Source: Tagaea sp965279565
Lineage (GTDB): Bacteria > Pseudomonadota > Alphaproteobacteria > CACIAM-22H2
Direction: 5' to 3'
Assembly: GCA_965279565.1 (NCBI GenBank)
Contig: OZ257249.1
Location: forward strand, 3,534,001 to 3,598,000
DNA: 64,000 nt
The notes below the pieces were generated by a model that searched no databases, was not told the DNA's origin, and worked only from the letters and a program-made list of their open reading frames with translations. The position numbers were made by a program, and so were the translations under genes. This document shows, in pieces, positions 24,987-32,733 of the stretch; positions within the stretch are counted from its first letter, which is position 1, and each line of letters starts with the position of its first letter.

Positions 24987-25643
24987 TCAGTCGTCTCCAA
25001 GTGCCGGGAAAATGGTGGATATTTCGATAACGTCTTTGCCCGGTACCACGCTAATGCGACCGCCGAGCGCACCCGCGAGAATACGCAGCATCTCTGCGGG
25101 AGCCGACTTGGCCGTAAGTTCGTCGGACGGGACCTTGCCGGCGATCGTGGCGGAGACCTCCTCGAACAGCCGTGCACCCTGGCCACGCGCAATTGCCACA
25201 AGCTTCACGGAGTTTCCCGACAGTTCCGCATCCAGCCGCACCTCGCCGCCGCGCGGCAGGGCTTCGACCAGCAGGAAGGCCGCCAGCAATGCGACCCGGG
25301 CTCCCGCCCGGCCGGCCGCCGCTTCGATCGTAGGCGCCACGGTCCACGGACCCGGGCTTACTTTTTCGCCTTCGAGCATACCTGACAGGAGCTGGGAGGC
25401 CGCCGCGAACGGCGCGCCCGCCGGCAGCGTGCCGGCCGTGCCGTAGATCGCGCGGAAGACCTGGAGGCGACGGCTCGCCTGACGGGCCGATTGGCCGATC
25501 AACCGGACGACGTCGGCATCCGCCGCCTGATCCTCGGCAAGCAGTTCGACCCCGTTGACGGTGGCGCCGACCGGCCCGACGAGGTCGTGGCTCATCCGGG
25601 CGGCGATCAGCTCGACGAGCCTCAGTTCGGTTTTTCCGTTCAT
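24987..25643 (-). CDS. chpT: Histidine phosphotransferase ChpT
   Basis: A 218-residue protein with the ChpT layout: a dimerising helical hairpin carrying the phosphorylatable His19 in LIAARMSHDLVGPVGATVNG, then a degenerate ATPase-like C-terminal domain without ATP-binding motifs (VALLAAFLLVEALPRGGEVR). ChpT shuttles phosphate from the hybrid kinase CckA to CtrA and CpdR. Location only a few kilobases from ctrA, in the same block as cheYBR, links relay and targets. The ATG at 25643 gives normal length. It is divergent from the DUF3553 gene. Confidence 0.9.
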   Translation of the reverse strand: MNGKTELRLVELIAARMSHDLVGPVGATVNGVELLAEDQAADADVVRLIGQSARQASRRLQVFRAIYGTAGTLPAGAPFAAASQLLSGMLEGEKVSPGPWTVAPTIEAAAGRAGARVALLAAFLLVEALPRGGEVRLDAELSGNSVKLVAIARGQGARLFEEVSATIAGKVPSDELTAKSAPAEMLRILAGALGGRISVVPGKDVIEISTIFPALGDD

Positions 25644-25712
25644 GACGCCGGCAGAGTCGCCCGAAACGGTGCCGGGTTTCAAGTTCGGCAGGTCCTGGGC
25701 TAGGATAATCCG

Positions 25713-25889
25713 ATGCGGCATCTCGTCCCCGGAGCATTCGTGCGCCACCCCGACTGCCCCGATTGGGGAATCGGGCAGGTCCAGTCGGCCATCGCCGGCC
25801 GCGTGACCGTCAATTTCGAGCATCGCGGCAAGCTGCTGATCGACGCGGACGTCGTCGACCTCGAACCGGTCGAGCCGGAATCGCTCTGA
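25713..25889 (+). CDS. DUF3553 small protein
   Basis: A 58-residue protein. The segment VRHPDCPDWGIGQVQSAIAG followed by RVTVNFEHRGK matches the short DUF3553 family, which looks like a single SH3-type (CarD/RID-like) beta-barrel. Its function is unknown. Members are often found beside chpT in alphaproteobacteria, as here. The cytochrome c start codon follows its stop with no gap, so the two are cotranscribed. Confidence 0.85.
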   Translation: MRHLVPGAFVRHPDCPDWGIGQVQSAIAGRVTVNFEHRGKLLIDADVVDLEPVEPESL

Positions 25890-26267
25890 ATGCGTATTGC
25901 CGCCCTCGTATGGAGCGTCCTTTTCGCCGTCACTGTCGCTGCCGGCCCCGCGCCGGCCGCCGATGCGCGCCGGGGCGAGGAGATTTTCCGCAAATGCGCG
26001 GCCTGCCACACGCTCGAGGCAGGCGGCCGCAACAGGGTCGGCCCCCGCCTCGCCGGGCTATTCGGACGGGTCGCCGGGGCAGTCGGGGACTTCCGCTATA
26101 CCGACGCCCTCAAGCATTCCGGCATCGTCTGGAACGAAACGACGCTCGACGCCTACCTGAAGGATGCCGAGGCGTTCGTACCCGGCACGAAGATGTACGG
26201 CGGTCTCACGCTGGATGCCGATCGAGCTGACCTGATCGCGTACCTGAAAACCGCGACCGCCCGCTAA
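25890..26267 (+). CDS. Periplasmic class I c-type cytochrome (cytochrome c2-like)
   Basis: A 125-residue monoheme cytochrome. A Sec signal peptide (about residues 1-24, ending GPAPAADA) is followed by the heme-binding CAACH at residues 36-40, VGPRLAGLFGR, and the distal ligand Met in FVPGTKMYGG. This is the cytochrome c2/c550 pattern for a soluble electron shuttle. It follows the DUF3553 gene directly. A partner oxidase or reductase is not evident, although the formate dehydrogenase locus starts 1.3 kb away on the other strand. Confidence 0.93.
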   Translation: MRIAALVWSVLFAVTVAAGPAPAADARRGEEIFRKCAACHTLEAGGRNRVGPRLAGLFGRVAGAVGDFRYTDALKHSGIVWNETTLDAYLKDAEAFVPGTKMYGGLTLDADRADLIAYLKTATAR

Positions 26268-26383
26268 ATGTCGTCGCCCAAGTCGCGGTGACAATTGCAA
26301 TATCGGGGCGCTCGGGTAGACTCCCTTAGATCGGACGGGCCTTGGGCCCCAATCAAGATTGGCGCACCTGCGGGAGACTGAAA

Positions 26384-26509
26384 ATGAAGTCCATGATGCT
26401 CGGATTTGCCGTCGCGCTCGTGCTTGCGGTCGGCGCGCACTTCGTTCTCGGATCGATCCAGACATCGACGGCCGATCGCTTCGCGGCACCGGTCAGCGTC
26501 CGGCTCTGA
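26384..26509 (+). CDS. 41-residue predicted membrane or exported peptide
   Basis: A short frame starting at ATG 26384 with a good ribosome site (GGGAG, 8-9 bases upstream). The product begins MKSMMLGFAVALVLAVGAHF, a signal-anchor-like hydrophobic helix, and continues with a polar tail of about 20 residues (STADRFAAPVSVRL). The helix lacks a clear cleavage site. No family is recognised. It stands 116 bp after the cytochrome c gene and converges on the WD40 gene with a 10-bp gap. Confidence 0.6.
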   Translation: MKSMMLGFAVALVLAVGAHFVLGSIQTSTADRFAAPVSVRL

Positions 26510-26519
26510 CCCGCACGGA

Positions 26520-27473
26520 CTATTGCGGCGCTTCGATTTCGTCGCCCGTCTCGAGATTCCAGACTTTCGCCACCTCGTCGTAGCCGGCAGATACGGCAAG
26601 CCGGCCGCCGGGAACGAATGCCACGCCCCAGACCGGCCGCTTGTGGCCGATGAACTCACGGGCCTGCGCGCGCTCGGGAACGCGCCACAGGCGCATCGTG
26701 CGATCCCCGCCGCCCGACAGCACTGACTGTCCGTCCGCCGACAGCGCCACCGACGTGACGAAACCGCGATGCCCTTCGAGCACCGCCGTCTCGCGGCGGG
26801 CGGCCAGATCCCAGATCCGGACGGTCGCGTCCGTCGATGCGGAGGCGGCAACCCGCCCGTCGGCCGAGACGGAAACGGCGTTCACGCTGTTCGTGTGGCC
26901 TTCGAGCATCGCCAGTTCCGTGCCCGCCTCGCTGTCCCACAGGCGCAGCGACAGGTCGTAGCTTGCGGAAAGGATCGTCTTTCCGTCCGGCAGGAACGCG
27001 ACCGACATCACGTTCGCCTTGTGGCCTTCGAGCGTGCGCAGCAGGCGACCGCTCTCGATGTCCCACACGGCGATCGTCCGGTCCCAGCTTGCCGATACGG
27101 CCCGGCGGCCGTCCGGGCTGACGGCGACGGAGGCGACATTCGCCTTGTGCCCCTCGAATGTCCGGATCGACCGGCCGGTCTCGAGATCCCAGAGCCGCAG
27201 CGTGGAGTCCCAGCTTGCGGAAATGCCCCGCCTGCCGTCGCGCAGGATCGTGACACCGTTGACCGATGCCTTGTGCTCGTCGAGGACGCGGATCTCGCGC
27301 TGCGTGGCGAGGTCCCACAGGCGCAGCGAATAGTCCCACGAACCGGTCAGCACGCGCGTTCCGTCCGGCGACACGGCGATCGCGTTGACCATCGCGCCAT
27401 GACCCGTCATCTCCGCACGCGCCGCAGGCAGGCCAAGTATCAGGAACGCGAGCAGTGCTCGAAAAAGGATCAT
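26520..27473 (-). CDS. Secreted seven-blade WD40-repeat protein
   Basis: A 317-residue protein with a Sec signal peptide (residues 1 to about 20, ending PAARA) and then seven consecutive WD40 repeats of about 42 residues that fill the rest of the chain. Each repeat has a central (S/T)(A/G)S.D...R(L/I)WD core; blades two to four share the wording SASWD/SASYD, suggesting recent internal amplification. Seven blades would close a complete propeller. The predicted location is periplasmic, and the role is probably binding; no enzymatic domain is present. Some WD40 proteins accompany c-type cytochromes, but no direct link is shown here. Confidence 0.9.
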   Translation of the reverse strand: MILFRALLAFLILGLPAARAEMTGHGAMVNAIAVSPDGTRVLTGSWDYSLRLWDLATQREIRVLDEHKASVNGVTILRDGRRGISASWDSTLRLWDLETGRSIRTFEGHKANVASVAVSPDGRRAVSASWDRTIAVWDIESGRLLRTLEGHKANVMSVAFLPDGKTILSASYDLSLRLWDSEAGTELAMLEGHTNSVNAVSVSADGRVAASASTDATVRIWDLAARRETAVLEGHRGFVTSVALSADGQSVLSGGGDRTMRLWRVPERAQAREFIGHKRPVWGVAFVPGGRLAVSAGYDEVAKVWNLETGDEIEAPQ

Positions 27474-27501
27474 CTTGAATCGCGGCTCCGGAAACGAAAA
27501 A

Positions 27502-27529
27502 GGCCCGCGCCGATCGCTCGGCGCGGGCC
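27502..27529 (-). terminator. Rho-independent terminator of the formate dehydrogenase operon
   Basis: A perfect 12-bp stem (GGCCCGCGCCGA against TCGGCGCGGGCC) with loop TCGC, followed on the minus strand by TTTTT (AAAAA at 27497-27501). It sits 16 bp after the gamma-subunit stop codon and separates the operon from the WD40 gene. Confidence 0.95.
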
Positions 27530-27545
27530 TATCCTAGCCTGCAAC

Positions 27546-28634
27546 TCAGTCGTGGCCCATCTTGTAGGCCGGCATGGCCTGGCCCTTGACCTTGGCGAGC
27601 CACACACCGTGATGCTCCTTGGCCCAGTTCTCGTCGACCTGGCCCGTGCCCATCGCGTCGAACGCCTGCTCCATTCCGAGCGAGCCGATATAGATGTGCG
27701 CGATGACGATGGCCGTCAGCACGAGGCCGACGATCGCGTGGATCACCTGCATCAGCTGCATCGATCCGACGTCGCCAAACTGGAACGGGAAGAGCAGCCA
27801 GATGCCCGTGAAGCTCAGCGCGGCGCCGCCCGAAATGACCGACCAGAAAACCAGCTTCTGGCCGGCGTTGAACTTGTCCGCCGGCGGATGCACGCCCTTC
27901 GAAAACAGCCCGCCGCCGACCGCGAGCCACTGGAGGTCGAGCTTCGAGGGAACATTGTGCCGGACCCACAACACGAACATCAGGACGACGCCGAGCATGA
28001 AGGCGAACGACAGGTAGTTGTGCGCGTACTTGAGCAGGACCGAAAGGCTCGTGAACGCCTCGGGCCCGAGCAGCGGCAGCAGCAGGTAGCGGCCATAGGT
28101 GATGTTGAGGCCGGAAACCGCCAGCACGACGAAGGCGCCGGCCGTCATCCAGTGGACGAACCGCTCGGTGCCGTTGAAGCGCTCGATCGTGCGGCCGGAA
28201 AGGCCGCTGTCGATCATGATCTTGCCGCGCAGCAGGTAGAAGGCGATCAGTAGGCAGCACATGCCGAGGATCAGCCACGAGCCCCACACGCGGATCGGGC
28301 CCTTGACGGTCTGGCGCCAGTCGCGGCCAGCCGGCTGGATCAGCGTCGCGGCCTTCTGGTCGGGGATCGACACCCAGCCGCGCGTCGGCGCCAGCGCGTG
28401 GAGGAGTTCGGCATCGTTCGCCATCAGCCCGGCTTCGGGCCGCTGCGACGGGCTCTGGTAGGCGCCGACGGCCGGCGGCATCAGGCGCGCATTGTCCACC
28501 GAACTGACCGGCGGCGTCGACGTCGCGTTGACCGGAGCGGGTGCCGGTGCCTGGGCCATGGACTGTCCGGCGACGAACAGTCCGAGCGCACAGGCGGCCA
28601 GCGCGAGGGTGCGGAATTTCTTGGCGAGCGTCAT
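27546..28634 (-). CDS. Formate dehydrogenase gamma subunit (cytochrome b556)
   Basis: A 362-residue membrane subunit. After a signal peptide (to about residue 28) and a Pro-rich periplasmic stretch comes a cytochrome b core of four to five transmembrane helices. These include GTERFVHWMTAGAFVVLAVSG, the His-containing LLKYAHNYLSFAFMLGV and VIHAIVGLVLTAIVIAHIYIGS, which supply heme b ligands for passing electrons to quinone. The N-terminal extension is longer than in E. coli FdnI, as in other alphaproteobacterial homologues. It is the last gene of the operon, directly before the terminator. Confidence 0.92.
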   Translation of the reverse strand: MTLAKKFRTLALAACALGLFVAGQSMAQAPAPAPVNATSTPPVSSVDNARLMPPAVGAYQSPSQRPEAGLMANDAELLHALAPTRGWVSIPDQKAATLIQPAGRDWRQTVKGPIRVWGSWLILGMCCLLIAFYLLRGKIMIDSGLSGRTIERFNGTERFVHWMTAGAFVVLAVSGLNITYGRYLLLPLLGPEAFTSLSVLLKYAHNYLSFAFMLGVVLMFVLWVRHNVPSKLDLQWLAVGGGLFSKGVHPPADKFNAGQKLVFWSVISGGAALSFTGIWLLFPFQFGDVGSMQLMQVIHAIVGLVLTAIVIAHIYIGSLGMEQAFDAMGTGQVDENWAKEHHGVWLAKVKGQAMPAYKMGHD

Positions 28635-28657
28635 GTTTGCTTCTCCCCTCTGCCGGC

Positions 28658-28888
28658 CTAGTAGCGCTGGGCCGTATTGGCGCGATTGGCGAGCGCGTCG
28701 CGCGCGGGTGCCGGTACTGGCTGCGCCTGGCGGACGTCGCGTCCCAGATAGCTCCCCTGGGCACCTTCCCGCAGGCCGTTGTCGCGCGCGCTGAAGCCGA
28801 TGGCGACCACCAGCAGCACCGCGAAAATGAGCCACATCACCGTTCGTTGATTGCTGGTCATCGCCTCGAACCCTTGCATGCTTGCCAT
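28658..28888 (-). CDS. Small membrane protein encoded between formate dehydrogenase beta and gamma subunits
   Basis: A 76-residue protein with one transmembrane helix (VMWLIFAVLLVVAIGF, about residues 17-32) and a polar C-terminal tail of about 40 residues rich in Arg, Ala and Gln. A ribosome site (GGGAG) precedes the ATG at 28888; an internal ATG gives a start nine residues later. It does not match a family I can name. Position inside the structural operon suggests a subunit or assembly factor of the membrane-bound enzyme. Confidence 0.75.
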   Translation of the reverse strand: MASMQGFEAMTSNQRTVMWLIFAVLLVVAIGFSARDNGLREGAQGSYLGRDVRQAQPVPAPARDALANRANTAQRY

Positions 28889-28956
28889 TTGTGCCTACTC
28901 CCAGAAGCCGCCGTCGGGAGCGCCCACGCGGGCACCCCCGACTTGCAGGTCGTGCC

Positions 28957-29553
28957 TCAGGTCCGCGAGCCTTCGCCGTAGGCGGTTGCCCAACCCCAGG
29001 CGCCCGAGCCGTAGCCGCGCGTGGTGACGCGCTCGCGGTAGATGCCCGCGATGACGTCGCCGTCGCCGGCGAGCAGGGCCTTGGTCGAACACATCTCGGC
29101 GCAGAGCGGCAGCTTGCCTTCCGCCAGACGGTTGCGGCCGTACTTGGCGAAGCTGGCGTCGGTGTTCGACGGTTCCGGGCCGGCGGCGCAGAAGGTGCAC
29201 TTGTCCATCTTGCCGCGCGTGCCGAAGTTGCCCGCCTGCGGGTACTGCGGCGCGCCGAACGGGCACGCGTAGAAGCAGTAGCCGCAGCCGATGCACAGGT
29301 CCTTCGAGTGCAGGACCACGCCTTCGGCCGTCTTGTAGAAGCAGTCGACCGGGCAGACGGCCATGCACGGCGCGTCCGTGCAGTGCATGCACGCCATCGA
29401 GATCGAACGCTCGCCGGGCTTGCCGTCGTTGAGGGTGACGACGCGCCGGCGGTTGATGCCCCACGGCACCTCATGTTCGTTCTTGCAGGCGGTGACGCAG
29501 GCGTTGCATTCGATGCAACGCTCGGCGTCGAGGAGGAACTTCATACGAGCCAT
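28957..29553 (-). CDS. Formate dehydrogenase beta subunit (four 4Fe-4S clusters)
   Basis: A 198-residue iron-sulfur protein related to FdnH/FdoH and Fdh3B. Four cysteine groups are visible: CIECNACVTACKNEHE, CMHCTDAPCMAVCPVDC, CIGCGYCFYACPFGAP and CTFCAAGPE with the later CAEMC, enough for four 4Fe-4S clusters. It lacks the C-terminal membrane anchor of E. coli FdnH, so it relies on alpha and gamma for attachment. It carries electrons from the molybdenum subunit to the cytochrome b subunit. A GGGAG site precedes the ATG. Confidence 0.94.
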   Translation of the reverse strand: MARMKFLLDAERCIECNACVTACKNEHEVPWGINRRRVVTLNDGKPGERSISMACMHCTDAPCMAVCPVDCFYKTAEGVVLHSKDLCIGCGYCFYACPFGAPQYPQAGNFGTRGKMDKCTFCAAGPEPSNTDASFAKYGRNRLAEGKLPLCAEMCSTKALLAGDGDVIAGIYRERVTTRGYGSGAWGWATAYGEGSRT

Positions 29554-29572
29554 GTCAATCGCTCCCTAGCCC

Positions 29573-32506
29573 TTAGGCCTTCTCGATGCGGCACAAGGTG
29601 GTCTTGGTTTCCTGCATCTGGGTCACCGGATCGTAGCCGTAGGTCGTGATCGTGTTCACGGCCTCGCCCAGCACGATCGGGTCGGTGCCCTGCGGATAGG
29701 ACGAACGCATGTCCTTGCCCATCCAGTGACCGGCGAAGTGGAACGGCATCCACGCCACGCCGCGCCCCACGCGCTCGGTCACCAGCGCCTTGACCTTGAT
29801 CCGGGCGTTGTTTTCCGGACCGAAGACCCAGACGTCGTCGTTGTTTTTTGCGCCGATGCGCGAGGCATCGGCCGGATTGATCTCGACGAACATCTGCTGC
29901 TGGAGTTCCGCGAGCCACTTGTTGGACCGCGTCTCGTCGCCGCCGCCTTCGTACTCGACCAGGCGTCCCGACGTGAGGACGATCGGGAACTGCTTGGACA
30001 CGTCGCGGTCCTGGATCGTCTTGAACAGCGTCGGCACGCGATGGAGCATGCGGTCCGTATAGGTCGGATACTTGGCGACCATCTGGCGGTCCGGCGAATA
30101 GAGCGGTTCGCGATGGACCGGAACCGGATCCGGGAAGTTCCAGACATTCGCGCGCGCGCGCGCGTTGCCCTTCGGATCGCAGCCGTGGAGGATCGCCACG
30201 CGGATCACGCCGCCCGAGGTGTCGAAGTTCCAGGTGACGTTGTCGGCGTTGCCGCCGAACACCATCCGCCCGATCTCGTCGATCTCGGTGCGCTCCGCCT
30301 CGGTCAGGTCCTTGTCCCAGCCCAGGCGCTTGAGCATCCCGAAGCTGAACGCCGGGTAGCCGTCCTTGATCTCGGAATCGCGCGACGCCACGCCGTCTGC
30401 GAGAAGGCTGACGCCCTCGCGTTCGGCGCCGAACAGGACGCGGAAGTTGCCGCCGCCCTTCGCGACCGGGATCGACTGGTCGTAGAGGACGTGCGTGCCC
30501 GTGTGGCCGTGTTCGGGCTTGCCCCAGCACGGCCAGGGCAGGCCGTAGAACTCGTCCTTGGCGATCGCCGCCATCCCGTCCTTTGCCGGAATGTCCTTGA
30601 GTGCCCGCAGGCTGACGCGGTCGAACACGTCCTGGTTCGCCATGTGCGCCTTGAGGCGTTCCGGGCTCTGGCCCGAATAGCCAGCGGTGAAGCAGGTCTT
30701 GTTGATCTCGCGCAGGATGTCTTCCGCGACCGGCTTCTTGGCGTTGACCTTGATGTTCTTGAACATCTCGGTCGCAAAGCCGAACTTCTCGGCGAGGAGG
30801 TACATGATCTCGTAGTCGTTCTTCGATTCGAAGATCGGCTCGACGATCTGGTTGCCCCACTGCAGCGAACGGTTCGAAGCCGTGCGGCTGCCGCTCATTT
30901 CAAGCGAGGTGCAGGCCGGCAGGAGGTAGACGCCGTCCTTGCGCTCGGCCGCCATGACCGGGATCTGCACAGGATGCGGGTCGATGACGACGAGCGTGTC
31001 GACCTTCTCCATCGCCTTCTTGCCGTCGGGACCGCGCGTCTGGGTGTTGGCGCCGTGGCCCCAGAACACCATGGCCTTCAGCGGCTCGGGCTGGCCCTGG
31101 ATGTTGGCCTTGGCCTCGAGTGCCAGATCGTGCCAGCGCGATGCCGGCGTGCCCGGCAGTTCCATGAGCGCCTTCGACTTGAATCGCGCGAGCATGTACT
31201 CGTACGGCACGCCCCAGCCGCGGGCGAAGTGGCGCCACGCCTGTTCGGTCAGGCCGTAGTAGTTCGGCAGGTTCAGCACGTCGAGGCCGAGATCGGTCGC
31301 ACCCTGCACGTTGCAGTGTCCGCGGAAGATGTTCGTGCCGCCGCCCGAGGTGCCGATCGTGCCGAAGTTCATCGCCATGATGCAGTAGGCGCGCACGTTG
31401 GCCGAGCCGACCGTGTGCTGCGTACCGCCCATGCACCAGATGATGCTGAACGGGCGGTTGTTCCAAAGCGTCTGCGCCACGCGGCGGAGTTGCGCGCCCG
31501 GAACGCCGGTGATGCGCTCGACCTCGGCCGGCGTGTACTTGGCGACTTCCTTCTTGACGTCTTCCCAGCCATAGACACGGCGGCGGATGAATTCGTGGTC
31601 CGACCAGCCGTTCTCGATCGCGTGCCAGAGGATGCCCCAGATCAGCGGGATATCGGTGCCGGGACGCAGGCGGACATGCTCGGTCGAGTGCGCGGCCGTG
31701 CGCGTGAAGCGCGGATCGCAGACGATGAACGGCGCCTGGTTCTGTTCCTTGCCGCGCAGGACGTGCAGCATCGAGACGGGGTGCGCCTCGGCGGGATTGC
31801 CGCCGATCAGGAACGTCGAACGCGAGTTCTGGATGTCGTTGTACGAGTTCGTCTGCGCGCCGTAACCCCACGACTGCGCCACGCCGGCCACCGTCGTCGA
31901 GTGGCAGATGCGCGCCTGATGGTCGACGTTGTTCGTGCCCCAGAAGGCCGCGAACTTGCGGTTGAGATAGGCGGCTTCGTTCGTGAACTTAGCCGAGCCG
32001 AGCCAATAGACGGAGTCGGGACCGGCGCTCTCGCGGATCTTGAGCAGGCGGTCGCCCACTTCGTTGACGGCCTGATCCCAGCTCATGCGGACCCAGCGGC
32101 CGTTCTCCAGCTTCATCGGGTACTTGAGCCGGCGGTCGCCGTGCACGAGTTCGCGGATCGCCGCACCCTTGGCGCAGTGGGCGCCGAGATTGATGGGCGA
32201 TTCGAACGTCGGCTCCTGCCCGGTCCACACGCCGTTCTGCACTTCGGCCGTCACGGTGCAGCCGACCGAGCAGTGCGTGCACATGTTCTTGACGATCTTC
32301 GTCTCGATGCCGGCCTTCGGCGGCCCGTAGGCGCCGGCGGCTTCGACCGTCTTGAACTTGAGCGAAGCGGCGGCTGCGACACCGCCGGCCACGAGGCCCG
32401 AACGGCGCAGGAACGCGCGGCGATCCATCGCCCCGCCGGCGGCGCCCGCAAGGGCGGCCGTCAGACGCGAGCCGGCGGCCTTGCCGGATGATTTCTTGGT
32501 CAGCAT
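29573..32506 (-). CDS. Formate dehydrogenase alpha subunit (molybdenum, Cys-type)
   Basis: A 977-residue periplasmic catalytic subunit. A twin-arginine signal is at residues 27-45 (DRRAFLRRSG). The 4Fe-4S motif begins MCTHCSVGC and is completed by GAHCAKG, followed by the molybdopterin oxidoreductase and dinucleotide-binding domains. The active-site residue is Cys201 in HQARICHSTTVAG, encoded by TGC, so this is not a selenoprotein. The ATG at 32506 follows AAGGAGG, which overlaps the upstream stop codon; an alternative ATG at 32428 would begin just before the twin arginines. It oxidises formate to carbon dioxide and feeds the respiratory chain through the beta and gamma subunits. Confidence 0.95.
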   Translation of the reverse strand: MLTKKSSGKAAGSRLTAALAGAAGGAMDRRAFLRRSGLVAGGVAAAASLKFKTVEAAGAYGPPKAGIETKIVKNMCTHCSVGCTVTAEVQNGVWTGQEPTFESPINLGAHCAKGAAIRELVHGDRRLKYPMKLENGRWVRMSWDQAVNEVGDRLLKIRESAGPDSVYWLGSAKFTNEAAYLNRKFAAFWGTNNVDHQARICHSTTVAGVAQSWGYGAQTNSYNDIQNSRSTFLIGGNPAEAHPVSMLHVLRGKEQNQAPFIVCDPRFTRTAAHSTEHVRLRPGTDIPLIWGILWHAIENGWSDHEFIRRRVYGWEDVKKEVAKYTPAEVERITGVPGAQLRRVAQTLWNNRPFSIIWCMGGTQHTVGSANVRAYCIMAMNFGTIGTSGGGTNIFRGHCNVQGATDLGLDVLNLPNYYGLTEQAWRHFARGWGVPYEYMLARFKSKALMELPGTPASRWHDLALEAKANIQGQPEPLKAMVFWGHGANTQTRGPDGKKAMEKVDTLVVIDPHPVQIPVMAAERKDGVYLLPACTSLEMSGSRTASNRSLQWGNQIVEPIFESKNDYEIMYLLAEKFGFATEMFKNIKVNAKKPVAEDILREINKTCFTAGYSGQSPERLKAHMANQDVFDRVSLRALKDIPAKDGMAAIAKDEFYGLPWPCWGKPEHGHTGTHVLYDQSIPVAKGGGNFRVLFGAEREGVSLLADGVASRDSEIKDGYPAFSFGMLKRLGWDKDLTEAERTEIDEIGRMVFGGNADNVTWNFDTSGGVIRVAILHGCDPKGNARARANVWNFPDPVPVHREPLYSPDRQMVAKYPTYTDRMLHRVPTLFKTIQDRDVSKQFPIVLTSGRLVEYEGGGDETRSNKWLAELQQQMFVEINPADASRIGAKNNDDVWVFGPENNARIKVKALVTERVGRGVAWMPFHFAGHWMGKDMRSSYPQGTDPIVLGEAVNTITTYGYDPVTQMQETKTTLCRIEKA

Positions 32507-32518
32507 CTTGCGGCCTCC

Positions 32519-32719
32519 TTACTTCGCGAGGGCGTAATAGGTCTTCACATGCGCCGTCTCGGCATAGCCGGCGGACTGCGCGCTTGCCTCGGCCGCGGCC
32601 ACAGGCGTCGAACCGGCGACGCCGCCCACACCGGCTGCGCCGGCGGCGACGGCGCCGAGTCCGGCTGTCTTGAAGAACTGGCGGCGCGAGGCCACCTTGG
32701 TTTCCGGGTTCTGGCTCAT
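32519..32719 (-). CDS. Formate dehydrogenase region Tat-signal small protein
   Basis: A 66-residue protein consisting of a twin-arginine signal (SRRQFFKTAGLGAVAAGAAG, near residues 11-30) and a short tail ending TAHVKTYYALAK. It matches the small family described as the formate-dehydrogenase-region Tat target, conserved next to alpha subunits but of unknown function. Its stop codon overlaps the Shine-Dalgarno of the alpha gene, so the two are translationally linked. It may be a Tat-exported companion of the enzyme. Confidence 0.88.
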   Translation of the reverse strand: MSQNPETKVASRRQFFKTAGLGAVAAGAAGVGGVAGSTPVAAAEASAQSAGYAETAHVKTYYALAK

Positions 32720-32733
32720 CGTTTCCTGCCTCT

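Noticed and set aside
31904..31906. Possible selenocysteine at the active site of the alpha subunit
   Set aside because: The codon is TGC (Cys), not TGA, and no in-frame TGA is needed to keep the protein full length.
29726..32491. A 921-codon plus-strand frame opposite the formate dehydrogenase alpha gene
   Set aside because: It is composed mainly of Arg, Ala, Asp and Val without domain similarity and mirrors the codon pattern of the alpha subunit.
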